Shown piece by piece: positions 11,797 to 23,718 of a stretch of 64,000 bases of DNA. This DNA comes from Whalleya microplaca (Eukaryota; Ascomycota; Sordariomycetes; Xylariales; Xylariaceae). The notes beneath the pieces are model-generated. The model saw nothing but the letters and a program-made list of their open reading frames with translations, searched no databases and had not been told where the DNA came from. The DNA is taken from positions 1-64,000 of the forward strand of contig MU385762.1 of NCBI GenBank assembly GCA_022497155.1, read 5' to 3'. The translations under genes were made by a program, and so were the position numbers. How positions within the stretch are numbered: position 1 is the stretch's first letter; each line of letters opens with the position of its first letter.

Positions 11797-13946
11797 CTTG
11801 AAGTTTTTTATGGCGCGTATCGGACTACAAGATCTCAAGTATACGTCACTGATTCCTTCCGCGTGCTTTAACTTCCATAATAGAAGCAATCTTTCCTCTT
11901 TCGGTGTCGGTACGGCTTACACGATGCCGGCATTTACTGATCCCCACAGACTGTCCGCTGCCGGATGAGACGTTACATGTAGAAGATGTGGAATATCAGA
12001 TCTTATCTATACTATGATCTAATATAGAAGAATAGAATATATCAGCTACAAACTGGAAACGATATCTAGATAGTTATCGAATCTGAAAACAACATGCAGC
12101 ATAGAATAGTGAACGATACACACGTGACTAGGCGTCCCTCAGACCGCCTCTTAGTGTAGCACAGGTCTGACGGTGCTCTTGTTTAATTTATATAGCTAGA
12201 ACGCCTGTGAGGGAAGAAGGATGGAGGCGTGGTGCGACCACACTCTGCGACCACACACAATCTTAATAGGAACAAAATCGCGGGGTGGGTGGTCATGTTG
12301 CTATTTATTGCGACGGGTTTTTATCTACCACACATATTTTGTCACTGTATCCCTAAAGGGGTTACATCAGGGATTATGCCAGTATGCATTCAGACTATTG
12401 TGTGTGTGTAGACCTTGCAGGGGGCGGATCAGCCGCACTTTAATCTTTTCTTGGCTCAGCCCTTCTCACATAAATAGCCATTTCTGACTAACCAATCTAT
12501 TGACCAACGTCTACTTATCAAGCTCTTTCAAGCGTGACAATTCTGTACAACATAACCCCATTACACCGAACTTTTATTAGTGGTTAAGGTAGAGCCAAGT
12601 GGTATGCTGCTAGGCAGTTGGTTACTCTCATTAGGGAATGAAGACCCTGGTTGGGTGGTCTTCAAGATGGATTTGAACTCGTGGGTCAAAGCCTTGAAGG
12701 ATGCAGAACCCTTCCACCCTATTTGCACCCGTCGTCAGACGACGTACGCGGTCAGCATGACCACGGTCCAATAGCAGCCATCGCCGGCCTCTCGAAATGC
12801 GGATCAGTGCTCAATTTTCGGCGGAAAGTTCCTCACATCACAATATTTGCATCTTCACGGCAAAAGCAGGCTGGCAGGCTAGCCCTCTCACCATTCCAAT
12901 CTAAAAGGCTGGCGTTGGTGCTGTATCATGAAAAGTGCTGCACGGCACGGCAATTATCGAAATATATCATTAGCACGCTGCATGCGAGACGTCACTCCCA
13001 CTGCGACGTTTGGTATTACACACCCATGTCTTAATCGCGTTTTGGGGTCTTCATCCCTGGCTGTCACCAAGAGTCTGGCCGATTGCAATGCACGATCGTG
13101 GCATCAATAGCATCATACCTGAACAGAAGTCCTCTCTATTCAGTATCTTTCTCAAACTCATCACCGAGCAAAGTCAAAGCTTGCATGAATTCAGTTCGTG
13201 TGTGTTATCGTCCATTTTATTGTTCCGTAGTCAGGCCTGAGTAGCGAATTTAGGACATTGGCACGATTCCTTTCGGCTTATTATGTAGGCTGGGGCTTTT
13301 TAAACAGTTAGCCAGGCCGGGGGAGCGACCGATAAGTTATAACCCGCAATGGCGCTCTCGAATAGGAAGCGGAGAGACGCCAACGGTTTTATGGATTGGC
13401 GTTGATCAATAGTCTTTCTTGGTGGGATTTGATGGCACCATCCACTCTCCCCCACCCGGTGGTTGGAGGCGCAGCCTTGGCTTACTGCAGATTGGGCGCT
13501 CACTTGCGACAGTTGGACCCAGGGTCTCTCTGCGCGCGCTGCTACATGCAGTCGATAGTAGCGGGCGCAGCTGAGAAGCTGACAGGCCGTGCGAACGAAC
13601 GGCTGCAGATGTTTGTTCGCCTAACAGCAGCCCACCCCTGTGCCCTGCTCATGATTTCTCTCCTCTTGCCCTTTCCTCGCTTTTCCTCCTGCTTCTGGTT
13701 ACTTTGTTTCTGGTCTTCGTTCTGGGCTCCGTCTGGTGTTTATAATTTTTTCTTATTCGACGACTCAACCACCAGTCGCCATTTGCCTGGTGCAACACCT
13801 ATATCTTATACACTCACACGGAGGCGAGTGTATTAAACAGTTCGGGATCACCTCACTCAGCGTTGGGCATGTTTTGAAGGTTTGGATGTGCTTGGGTATT
13901 TAGGAGTTTGGCCTTACGGTAGTATCCATCGACTCGGGACACGACG

Positions 13947-15309
13947 ATGCGACTCGATGTCTCGACTCTCGGGCTCCTGGCCTGTTTATCAGGGTCGGCG
14001 GTAGCACAGGGCAATGCTGGACCACAAACTGGTAGTGTACCGGGGACGGCGACCGTAGATACCTCCTCATCAACGGCGACATCAAATGCGGTAATCAAAG
14101 TATCAGCTACGGCAACACCAGCTATATTTCAACCGTCAGGTCGGAATGGGTCAATATACTATAGCTGGGGTCCAGGATTCAAGAATTTGACTCTTCGAAG
14201 TGTGTCCCTGAAGACATACGGGACGGACAATATTGTTGGCCAGGGAGATATAGAATTCTCAAGTTCGCCAAGCACACAAACGGCGCTCGAGGAGGACGAT
14301 AGGTCACTTGATCGAAGGCGGCAATTGCCACCGGCCACACTTCCGAGTATGAAAAGCCTGATCAAAAATGGGTTGTTAGAGTCGAGTTTACTAACAAGTA
14401 ATGATAGTAACCGGAAATGCCGTGGTTTTCCCCATAGCTGATAGCGTGTCCGCCTTCAGCAACAATCTCAATGAACCCTTATACCTTGAATTTTCGTGGG
14501 AAAATTCGACGTCCAAGGGCAAAAGCTATAGCCCACTCTTAGCGATCGCCGACGCTAAGGACTATCAAGTAGCAGCTGATCGACTCACCGCCGCAGGCCT
14601 TGGATCAAACCCAGCAAACTCCGAGAGCATCGAAAGCTCCGCCGACTCCAGCAGCAGCACCACGACGGCCAGCGCGACCGCGGCCACGGCAGCACCCGTC
14701 TCCTCAGCCGCGAAGCCCGGAAACAACGGCCTGAGCACCGGCGCCATAATCGGCATCGCGATAGGCTGCGCCGTGGCCGGCGTCCTCATCATCGCCCTCC
14801 TAGTCTGGTTCCTCTGCTTCCGGCGGCGGCGGGGCGGTGGCAGCGGCAAAGGCACCCACGCGCGCCCGCACAACGCCGGCTACGCCTCCGACTCCGGCAC
14901 CCGCGCCATGATGGCCGACAAGGAGGCCGCGGCCGTCACCGAGCGGTCTCCGCACTCCACCTTCAACGCCCAGGATACCCAGCAGGACCGCGCCAGCCAC
15001 GACCAGTACGCGCCGTACTCGGACGCGCCCGGGGCCGGGGCCGGGGCCGCTGCTACCGCGAGGGAGGGAGTCGCGGGCGTAGCGGTCACGACCTCGGATA
15101 GCCAGACGAATCTCGCTCCTGGGAATGGAAGTGGTGGTCAAGATGGTGCGGCGCGCAGCCCCACGCCGCCGATCACGACGCGGTACGCGCACCTGGTCGA
15201 GGAGGGCATGACGGAGGCGGAGATCCGGCGGCTGGAGGAGGAGGAGCGGCATCTGGACGCCGCGATCGAGGATGCGGGCCGGCGGGACAGCGGGGCCCGG
15301 GCTAGATAA
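13947..15309 (+). CDS. Single-pass membrane glycoprotein-like protein
   Basis: Two exons (13947-14346, 14408-15309; 61-nt intron gtatga...ctaac...tag) give 433 aa. The layout is a type-I surface protein. There is an N-terminal signal peptide ending near SAVAQ. An ectodomain of about 220 residues contains N-glycosylation sequons (NGS, NLT, NST) and a dibasic LDRRRQ stretch. A Ser/Thr/Ala-rich stalk precedes one transmembrane helix at about 245-270, followed by a basic stop-transfer RRRRGG. The 160-residue cytoplasmic tail is rich in Ala, Gly and acidic residues. This plan is shared by fungal wall-stress sensors and other mid2-like proteins, but no WSC or other named domain is visible, so I leave the function open. 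Confidence 0.8.
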
Positions 15310-16019
15310 GTAGATACCACCAACCTTGAGGGGATCGATGTTTCGATGTCACCACGTCCGTGGTGTAGGAGTTTCTGGTGTCTTCGCGTTGTTCGGTTAC
15401 CATTTATCCTAGAGTTATTTTACCCTCTACGAGTTAAATATACCGTCGTTTCCTTTTAGGGAGAGGGCTGGTGTATGGTATGTGTATAAAGCTTTCGCAT
15501 GATATAGGTTAGTCTAGTTAATATTGGTATGAAATAACTCAGCTAGACTGCTAGATGGTGACAATGGACGTACTATTTGAACCTGTCTTCATCGTAATTG
15601 TAATTTGAGATATTTCAACTAGATGTCACGATATTGTTTATGAATTGGATTCATTACAGGCTCTCAGACTCGGGGTCACTGCACCCGAGTTAACCGCTTA
15701 TAAACCATCTTTCCATTCATTTTTGCCAATATTAGGATATCATTCGGATTGGCTATATCGTACAAGACTTAATAGTTCACATGGAAATAAATCACGGAAG
15801 GCCGCAAACTTGGCCCTGTGGTAGTTGACGCCGCGCCTGATTCGTCCTAGTAATACAACATGTTCATTCTTCGACCCTCACAGTAATTCCATCCCCGCTG
15901 CAATGCCATGATATGTCGAATATCTCCCTAGCCCGCCTGCTTTGAAATCAGACTTTTTGTCCTTATGTTGGGTGCTGCTAATTCGCTACTGCCATAGCTA
16001 TGGCACAGTGCCAAATCCC
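15310..16019. other. Convergent intergenic region
   Basis: Spacer between two convergent genes (membrane protein on +, TVP23 on -). No coding potential, repeats or RNA genes are recognised in it. Confidence 0.6.
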
Positions 16020-16898
16020 CTATCCTCGCCCGAAGGTGAAGAAGCGCCCGACCATATTGCTCGCGAGGTTACCGGCGATGTTACCAGAGTACAGGGCGCT
16101 TCCTGCCAGGTTCGACGCCTGGCTGAACTTGTCGCAGCGCGAGAAGGCCAGGCTGTTCGTGATGGTGAGGGTGATGGCGATTGCTATATTACACATAGTC
16201 AGCTTCTGCACAACTAAGTGACCACCATATATATCTATCCATATAGCGACCCGCCTGTATGAATTCCCAAGAGAATGGTCGGAGAGATAGATGTAAGCAG
16301 ACGCAACTACTCACCCACAAGAGGCAACCACATGAACTTCAGGCGCACGATAGCCAGGATGGCCAGCGCGACCCACAGGACAGGCTGGACGTAGATGGCA
16401 AGCCAGAAGAAGCGGCTGTCGGTGGCGTTGACGGTCTTGGTGCCGGGCTCGCTGCTCTCGAAGACCCACTGGCTGTCGCCGGTGGACGGGTCGACCTCGT
16501 TCCACCAGCGCAGGCCGACCAGCCGCCGCCCCGCGATGTTCTTGAGGTAGTAGAAGTCGCCCGCCAGCAGCAGGATCGTGATGATGAAGATCATCACCAT
16601 GTTGTCCGTGAAGATGACGCCGAAGAGGTACACGAGGAGGGAGGCTGCGGAAGGAGAGAGAGATATGTCAGTTTGGGCTGTTTCATCTTGTCTTGTCTTA
16701 TCTTGTCTTGTTGGTGCCAGGGACTGCGTGGATGGGTGCGCGTGGGCATGTCTTCTTCCTGCGAGACGAGTATAGTGACCAGATGGTTTGCGCGACACTT
16801 CACTTACAGATGCGGAATGCGAGAAAGGTGAGCAGTGTTATCGGGTGGGAGCTGAGACGCCAGCTCAGAGAGCCCGGCGGCACTTGTGCTGATTCCAT
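16020..16898 (-). CDS. TVP23: Golgi apparatus membrane protein Tvp23
   Basis: Three exons on the minus strand (16898-16808, 16644-16315, 16183-16020) encode 194 aa, the usual length for this family. The first exon gives [19 protein letters not shown] and ends in ...LAFRI; joining to exon 2 restores the conserved [12 protein letters not shown]. Exon 2 carries [35 protein letters not shown] in two adjoining stretches. Exon 3 supplies the family hallmark [18 protein letters not shown]. Four hydrophobic segments are visible. Tvp23 is a late-Golgi/vesicle membrane protein implicated in trafficking with Yip4/Yip5. For exon 3, another acceptor (16195) would break the frame, so the tag at 16184 was chosen, 14 nt after a CTGAC branch site. 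Confidence 0.93.
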
Positions 16899-17708
16899 CG
16901 GGAAAGGTGTTCTGGTTATTATAAACGGACGGGACTTGATCGCATTGTTTTATGGCGACTTCGATGTGCACGCGGCCGCACCAGCTGCATCGATGTCAGT
17001 AAGCAGGTTGCTGGCTGATGAAGCTACGGTAGCTGTTTGGGCGGAGGTTGCGTTGTTCCGACATGCTGTCATTTTGGAGCTTCTAGTATTGCATATGCCA
17101 GTTAAACGCATATTATATCATATTGCATTCTCTCTCTTCATGCTACCTAGGTACATATACCCTAGTTTCGCTCTGACTTATGACAACAACTTAATTGCTC
17201 AGCTGCACAGCGTACGCAGTATATTCTCTCCAGATGCATGCATCTTCAATAGCCCATTCCTTAAACTAGAATTACTTGCTATGGCTAATTCGCCTCGACA
17301 CGCCCCTAGGGCGTTGCGCTTTAATTAGTAAAGAGCCCATGTAATATAAAAATTTCCGATATACATCCGCTACCACCTTAAATATTAGTAGATAAATGTA
17401 GATTCGTTAAGCGTATATGTTCTTGTTTTAAATATGTGACAGTGCGTAGCAAAAATACTTTAACTTATATAATAAATTATACTGAAAGCTAAGTCACTTT
17501 TATACTCCACTGATATACATCGGAATTTTTATATTACTAGGGTCTTTTACTAGTTAAAGCGCAACGCCCTAGGGGCGTGTCGAGGCGAATTAGCCATAGC
17601 AAGTACGGAGTATTATGGTCTAAAAGCCCCGTCTTACAATCTGTTTCACAGTATTTTCTATTAGTACGAAGATCGTACCGACCTAGGTAGCCTGCTCCAG
17701 CTCATTAA
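16899..17708. other. Spacer carrying a MITE
   Basis: Spacer between the starts of TVP23 (reading left) and the stop of the DUF3445 gene. Its second half is occupied by the MITE at 17275-17603. The open frame running through 16693-17328 on + is antisense to TVP23 and then non-coding. Confidence 0.6.
17275..17603. mobile_element. Complete MITE with long TIRs, TA target duplication
   Basis: A 329-bp element flanked by TA on each side (17273-17274 and 17604-17605). The outer 50 bp of the two ends are perfect inverted repeats (starting CTTGCTATGG, containing CCCCTAGGGCGTTGCGC). Similarity continues with few mismatches to about 95 bp. The internal 140 bp is AT-rich and non-coding. TA duplication and long TIRs point to a non-autonomous Tc1/mariner-superfamily element. 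A decayed end of the same type is seen near 46.6 kb. Confidence 0.88.
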
Positions 17709-19079
17709 TTAATAGGGGTACGCCCGGACTTCGTCTTCGCGACTGAGATCCAGCCCCCTAGCAATCTGCTCCTCGTGTTTCTTGTCTAGATATTCTAACA
17801 ATACCTTGCCATACTTCTCTTTCCCCTTGTACCGGCTCACATCGTCTCCCCAGCTCCTGATCGCGCTCGCCAGCCGGCCCGGCACGTAATCCTCCTCGGC
17901 AATCTCCTTGACGGGGTGGAAATAGGTGCGGATGGTAAACACGACGCCGCCGCTCTTGGGCAGGCGTCGGAGAGCCTGCCTCTCGGACCTGAAGTAATGA
18001 TGCTCAATCGCGCGGTCCTTCTCCGCAGTGTTCCAACTGACCTCGGGCGCGTCCTCCGGCCCGATGCTCCACGACCAGGGGAGCTCGTCGTCGACCTGGA
18101 AGAAGTAGTTGTTGCGCGCCACCATCTCCTCCGGCTTGACGCGTCGGAAGAAGTTCAGCATGCCCTTCTCCAGCTTCTCCTTGTACTGAGGAACATCGCC
18201 CGATGTGTGAATTTCGGGCAGTCCCATTCCGTACTTGTCCTCGAGACGCCAGAACCCGGCCAGCAAGACTGCGCCGGCTAGAAGGTAGTATTGGCCGTCT
18301 ACCCTCTCGATCATGATGGCAAGGTCGTCTTGGATGAGGCGCCCACACGTCTGCATTGGGTCCTCAGGGAGGGGCCGCGTGACGATGTCGAAGCTCTCGC
18401 CAGACCACAGGTTGTCGATACCTACATCTGTTCGCTTGAATAGTGACGGGTACCGCGCTGGTAGGTACTCGGTGAGTTCTTCCAGGAGCTCAACTGCGGC
18501 AGGGTATGCTTCTGGTGCAGTCCTGCAACACTTATGGCCTCGCTCCTCGATTCTGCGCGCCTTGTCCGCGTGGAAACGTGGGTAATGGTTGTCAAGCTCG
18601 ATCCAGTCGACATGCTTCATGGACCTGAGACCCATAGTCACGTTGTATTTGGGACCATATCGGAATGGCCGATATGGAAGAGGCTTTGTGTTTTCCAGCG
18701 ACCAATCTGGGTACGGCTCTGGTTTGGGCGTACGGAAGTCTGACGGGATCCATTTGCCCCATTCACGGGGTTGGGCTTTCGAAGTATTCCTAGCCGTTGC
18801 CTTCTCAAGTCCCGGAGTAGTAGGCGTAGCAGGACGCAGCGCGTCTTTGCTAAGTTTCCGCCTGCGAATGATGTATGCCACCGTTGTGGATAATAAGAAC
18901 AGGATGAGGGCGGCCACATAGGCAGTCTCCTTGTGATGGCCTTCTAGGGAAAGCCTACTCCAGTGTGCCTTGACCATAGTAGCACAGTTGTTGCCTGACT
19001 CCCGGATTTCATTATAGACATGGCTGGCACGTTTAGTAGCCTGGGTGCCTGCCCAGTTCAGTGCCGTGGATATCGTCAT
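17709..19079 (-). CDS. DUF3445 (HODM alpha-like) haem-oxidase family protein
   Basis: A single exon of 456 aa, ATG at 19079. A transmembrane helix (about residues 51-71, ETAYVAALILFLLSTTVAYI then IRRR) anchors the N-terminus. The rest resembles the DUF3445 / haem-dependent oxidative N-demethylase alpha-subunit-like family: the N-terminal PYRPFRYGPKYNVTMGLR segment, WIELDNHYPRFHADK, and the conserved core with VERVDGQYYLLAGAVLL-type strands, WSWSIGPE and FTIRTYFHPV. Bacterial relatives demethylate amines. The fungal proteins are usually uncharacterised, and the substrate here is unknown. The stop lies about 105 bp from the MITE, so the element may sit in the 3' UTR. Confidence 0.82.
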   Translation of the reverse strand: MTISTALNWAGTQATKRASHVYNEIRESGNNCATMVKAHWSRLSLEGHHKETAYVAALILFLLSTTVAYIIRRRKLSKDALRPATPTTPGLEKATARNTSKAQPREWGKWIPSDFRTPKPEPYPDWSLENTKPLPYRPFRYGPKYNVTMGLRSMKHVDWIELDNHYPRFHADKARRIEERGHKCCRTAPEAYPAAVELLEELTEYLPARYPSLFKRTDVGIDNLWSGESFDIVTRPLPEDPMQTCGRLIQDDLAIMIERVDGQYYLLAGAVLLAGFWRLEDKYGMGLPEIHTSGDVPQYKEKLEKGMLNFFRRVKPEEMVARNNYFFQVDDELPWSWSIGPEDAPEVSWNTAEKDRAIEHHYFRSERQALRRLPKSGGVVFTIRTYFHPVKEIAEEDYVPGRLASAIRSWGDDVSRYKGKEKYGKVLLEYLDKKHEEQIARGLDLSREDEVRAYPY

Positions 19080-21813
19080 AATCCTATCGCTAATGGAAGT
19101 TTGAACTGGCGAGTATACGCTGATGGAATGAATGGCAGTACTGGCATAAAACTATCTCTTCAAAGCAAGCTCAGAATGTTAGATCCGAACAGCAGCTTTT
19201 CAGATATACTAGGCTCGGGCGGAGGGCCACTAGCCTTTTGGTGCCTTTCCCCGTTCTCGGGCGTATATGATGCCACGGGAGTAGATCGTGAAGACGATAA
19301 GTAACGAGTATATCAAATGATGACTTTGTAATTGAGAGGATTGGACGGGAGCCTGGCTATGGAGATATCTCGGCCTTGAAGTCCAACACAGTCGTGGTTC
19401 TTCGACCGTTCTCGGCTGCAGATCGAGCCGCGTGAGAGATAAGTATACCTCTCGCGAGATTGGACAACCCAGGAACTTCCTTGACAGTGTATACTATATC
19501 ATTCCCAGCTGTAAGGGCGGCGCCCCTGATCCCCAAAAGGTCTTAGTTTCATATTGTATTCAGGGACCGGGAGGTTCGTGGTCAAGTGACCGATTCTCGG
19601 CTGCACAACTATCTATGCTAGAGATAAGGTTGCGAGTCAGGAGATAGGCCAATGTCCTGACTACGCTCATTAGGTAGCTCAGGATACACGAAGCTAACCC
19701 CATAGCCAAGTGATGTAATCTTCCCCGCCATGCTAAACGTTGATGCTGATTCGTCCATCCAGGTGTCACTATCTATAGATAAGGTATACGTACCATGGTT
19801 TTAGCTTTTAGATCTAGAAATAGGTTTACATAACGCATACGGTACTTAGATGCATCACAGGTACGTTGTACGCTATATCGTCTGCTATTGCGCTTGATTT
19901 ACAACTATCTATACGTAGAGACTATGTGGGATTCGCTTGTTTCTGCCCTACGAACGCCAGATTGTTCAGCCGCGCTCAAGACCTGACGTCCACAGCTCAG
20001 CTCCGCTTAAATGGGCCTAAACAACACTAATGTAGCTCACAAGCGAGCTGAGCTTTTCTTCTCGATATCTCAACATTAACACTATCTGCTCTGAACACTC
20101 TGGCCTAGATGATTCTATTTATATTCGGCAACTGTGCGCATTCTATCTGGACTACCGGACACTCTACGGCGCTGTTGGCGTGTATGACCACACTATTTTG
20201 GTGTACTTCTGCTTATATATAGTCGTTGCCCAACCTCCTTTTAGTCTCATAAATTTCTATCCTGTACAGAGCGGCCGCTACGCTTTACCAAGTGCACTTG
20301 CTGGCATACGATTACTGTCAGCACAGAGTATGGAGTTGCCACGTTGCCTATTCCCGTGCTAGTACCTAGGTATACACTGTGTCGCGGCGCGTACTCAGGT
20401 AGAATTATGTTGTCAGCGCTGTCTGCGTAGCTCCAATAGTTGTGATACGAGTTGAATTACACATTAGCGCACTCTAGATCAGAATCTCTGTCCACCAAAG
20501 CATCATGGAGAAAACACCGCCATACCCCCACTTGTTCGGAGAGGGAAAAACACCCCTTCCACTAAATTGCCCAGTTGGACGAACCAACTAAGACTCATCT
20601 AACCTACCTAGGCCAGACAAACCATCACCGCTGGTCACGACATGAACCAGATGCATATCGGAGAGCCCTGGATGCCCAGTGGACCGTTATGTAGCCGTGG
20701 CCGTCCAGTGGAAGAGGTGATCGAAGACTCAAAGTCTTACAATCAGCAAAGCCCGCATCGACGACCTGGATCTGGTTGCGTTTCTGCTGCGGCACGGTGC
20801 TAGCCCACGGCTCAGACAGTCAGAACAAGCAGATTCACATGGGCCAGGCGTGGCTGTGGATGGACGTCGAGAATCTGCCGACCGAGAGGAAGTTCCACGG
20901 ATGTATCCTCAAGATGCTGGAGGCTAGGAGCTGGGAGCTGAGCGATACTTAGGGAGAGCAAGGGTCACGGTCGTCTCCGACCAAAAAAAAAATGGTACTT
21001 AACATAAGCCAAACATTCACGAAAGGCAAAACGGCGTTTCTGTGCATCGGCTAAGTCAAGATGACGGCTACCTGGGCTAGTGGCAATTGATGCCCACAAC
21101 CTTTTCGATGTCGGAGTTGCATGAGTGTACACGAGCCTTTGAGTCTACAGCTGGATTGAGATCACCGCATATGATTAGTAGTTGGGTAAGTTATACTGAT
21201 TAGGTGTATCATTGGGAACGACGGAGGTAGATAATTAGCGATGATATTACGACTAGGATCCGACTTCCTTCAGCCATCGTTCTGGCCAGCCATCAAACGT
21301 TCCACGAGACTTCTGTCGACCACGCAGTCCTGCCAACTTCACGTGACGCATATCTGCTCGTCCCTCACCGTCATGACCGAGACCGACAGAACGGGAGAGG
21401 GAACCTCCGCGGTTGCTACTAGCTCCGCCCAGTGTATCGACCATCCTTCCTGTTCTTGCTCTCGGGCGGAAGAAAGAAAAGACAAAACCGACAAGACTTG
21501 TGGGAAATTATTCCATATAGGAACACAACAGTTCGGATAAGCTAGGCACTAACGTACTATGTAAAGTCAACTCATGCACAGGCAGGTAGGCCGCATCTTA
21601 GTTCGTCAGGCAGCACAGGCCATAACCCATATAAGTCTCATCACACTTTACCAATATACGGAGTATCATAATAACATCACATTTTAATCAGGCAAAGTGC
21701 TTATTACTCAACCTACACACGATATGTAAAGATAGGTAGACAGGATATGAGAATGAAGTTAACCAAGAGTGCACTATCTACAACTACCTGCTCGCTATTA
21801 CCTAGGTACATGA
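19080..21813. other. Gene-poor region with ankyrin relic
   Basis: No intact gene is recognised in 2.7 kb. The stretch between about 19.4 and 19.9 kb has short, imperfectly repeated motifs (actatctat, ttctcggctgca). An ankyrin-like relic lies at about 20735-20952. An open frame at 21241-21540 on + gives 99 residues with no recognisable features. Confidence 0.5.
20735..20952 (+). pseudogene. Ankyrin-repeat gene fragment, frameshifted
   Basis: One frame reads ISKARIDDLDLVAFLLRHGASP, an ankyrin-type helix-turn. The continuing sequence is only open in another frame (MGQAWLWMDVENLPTERKF and so on, ending at a stop near 20952). No splice signals explain the shift. It looks like the broken end of an ankyrin gene; the parent gene is not identifiable. 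Confidence 0.45.
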
Positions 21814-23028
21814 TCAGAATTCAGTGCCATATTTTCCGAAGTGTACAATCGGGAACCAGAACAACCCTCGTTGAGGCGAGGACGACCTCACCGGATCCGG
21901 GGACCCTACTGAAGGCGAAGGTAATGCAGGAAGCGGCCTCCGCACTCTGGCACCAGGGATTGGCGGAAGCGGCCTACTGGGCTGATGCTGGGCCCGATTT
22001 CGACTCCATCCATAGAATACATCTGAGAAGTACGTCAGCTATTTGTCAGCTATGATCAACCCGGTCTAGAGGCTTACCAAGAGCATATAGTGTGTAAGTT
22101 TCAGGGTTGATGGCAGCAGTAGCTGGATCTGTTCGCGCAAGGTTTTGGACATCCACTGGGGAGTATACTTCTGCGTGGGCTCCTCTAGTTCCAGTACTAC
22201 CGGGGAGAATAAACTGGAAATGGAGCAGCTAGGCATGGGAAAGAATTAGCAGGATGGCCTCTGGTACGTGTGTGGCATGAATCATACCTCGTGCAGGAGC
22301 GTTGCAGCTCTACTATCTAATCCGCTGATATCGTTCGTTGCTGTGGTTGGGGATGGTGGCACCACGGAGGCGAATCTAGATTGCCGCCAGAATTGGTTGA
22401 ATACAGTAACGCTATCACCAGTATTGATTGCGAAGACATCGGATGTCCGCCCGCTAGTATCTACGTTCTGCGCATTGCCCTAAGAAGTGCCAAGTTAGTT
22501 CGATGGATGCTTAGTGGGAAGTATTGGATGTGACCTACTCCGAGAAAAACGGAGATCCTGCGATTGTTGGAAGGGCTGAAGAGACCCACGAGATTCTGAT
22601 ATGCAGCTAGATATTGGGAAGGAGTCAGCGTGAGATTCTGTTTGGGGAGTTGTGTAGAACTTATGCTAACTCCGAATATTATTCACATGATCACCATTGC
22701 CAAACCATCGCTGCCACTCTGCCGTCGAAGTCACGCCTGCTGGATCATTGATAGCTGTGAGAGCGGCGTTCGCCAACTCCAGCGCAGCATTGAATTCTTC
22801 AGTGGCTTGGCCTTGCGGATTAACAACTTGGTTCCCGGAACCATCACGGAGGTTGGCAAGGGTCTCTGGGTCGTCCCAATCAATGAAATTGAGGTTAATG
22901 TCTCTCTTAGAAACCAGATGGTCAACCTGAGGGATGATAAGGTCTCGGCTGACGAGCGCCGGCTGCAATATTGCCCTTGCCGTGACGCTGATGGCGTAGA
23001 AGCTAGCAAGGAGAAAGGAGTGATGCAT
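21814..23028 (-). CDS. Secreted zinc metallopeptidase (HELLH, aspzincin-like)
   Basis: Five exons on the minus strand (23028-22671, 22606-22539, 22479-22288, 22228-22078, 22022-21814) encode 325 aa. A signal peptide (MHHSFLLASFYAISVTARA) is followed by a basic KR region, which suggests a propeptide. The zinc-binding HExxH motif is HELLH at about 205-209; the intron between exons 3 and 4 falls exactly between HE and LLH. Downstream NPETYTLYAL resembles the Asn/Tyr-rich segment after the active site in fungal M35-like zincins, though the classic GTxxxD third-ligand motif is not obvious. The C-terminal 60 residues are Pro/Arg/Ser-rich. All joins keep frame. It is divergent from the Cys-rich secreted protein at 23719 and may be co-regulated with it. 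Confidence 0.78.
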
Positions 23029-23718
23029 TCTATCAAGTTGAATTTGTACTTAGATTACAATTAAGGATGTTAATATGGTAGTCGGTCCGTAGAGTTTCAA
23101 GTAGGCAATGAAGACCGTGGATATATATATTACTCTCTTGAATGAGGACTCAAGCATTTTGGGGCTTTGAGCACGTGAAATATATTGACATTCACGGAAC
23201 GTTGTCGGGACGGGATGCCCGAGTCTGCTAAGCTGTATAGTATTAGTGTCCGCTCCTCTTGAATGAAGGTTTTCTAATATTATAGCAACTAGTAATTTTC
23301 TGATGAACGTCGCCCACAAGTAAGATCGGCCCCTGTTTGAAAGTGGCTGTGCCAGTCATGCACAATATGACAGTGACCCAAATACATCTTAATTCAGTTC
23401 ATTTTAACCACCTAGTGAGACGGCTGACGTCAATAGCTGAAAAGTCAATTGCTAGGTAGGACTGATGGCGTCAACAGACAAAAAGTTAATTGAGACTACT
23501 GACAGGACTTTTTGAAGGCTAACTGATTATTATTAGAAGGTTATCGATGATTCGCTAATAACGAGTCTAGGTCGCCTGGCGGTTATGAAAGTATAGTCTG
23601 TCTTAAATATAAGATAAAAGGCGGCTTAATACTTGACTATAGCTCAATTTCGACCAAATTTAATCCAAGACAGAATCTACACATAATTCTAAACAAAAAT
23701 TTCCGACAACATCATACA
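23029..23718. promoter_or_regulatory. Shared upstream region of two divergent secreted-protein genes
   Basis: This 690-bp region separates the start codons of two divergent genes for secreted proteins and must contain both promoters. The + side has an AT-rich ttaaatataagataaaagg stretch about 110 bp before the ATG at 23719. No other coding signal is seen. Confidence 0.45.

Larger units (their letters stand above)
7813..13946. other. Gene-poor 6.1-kb intergenic region
   Basis: No convincing gene. Contents seen: a CTA tract at 7845-7876; GAGT tetranucleotide repeats around 8431-8450; and tandem 'gactacct'-like units around 8545-8600. Base composition becomes lower in GC between about 9.5 and 12.5 kb. 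All open frames are short and unrecognised; the most protein-like is a Cys-containing frame on the minus strand at 11497-11796, listed separately. The last 300 bases should be the promoter of the membrane-protein gene at 13947. The 7.8-9.5 kb part could include a long 3' UTR or a non-coding transcript, which cannot be decided from sequence. Confidence 0.5.

Noticed and set aside
16693..17328. 211-codon + frame
   Set aside because: Overlaps TVP23 exon 1 antisense and then the MITE; exon 1 of TVP23 on the other strand matches the family exactly.
17275..17603. Hairpin considered as a structured RNA or terminator
   Set aside because: TA duplication and a decayed relative elsewhere fit a MITE better than an RNA gene.
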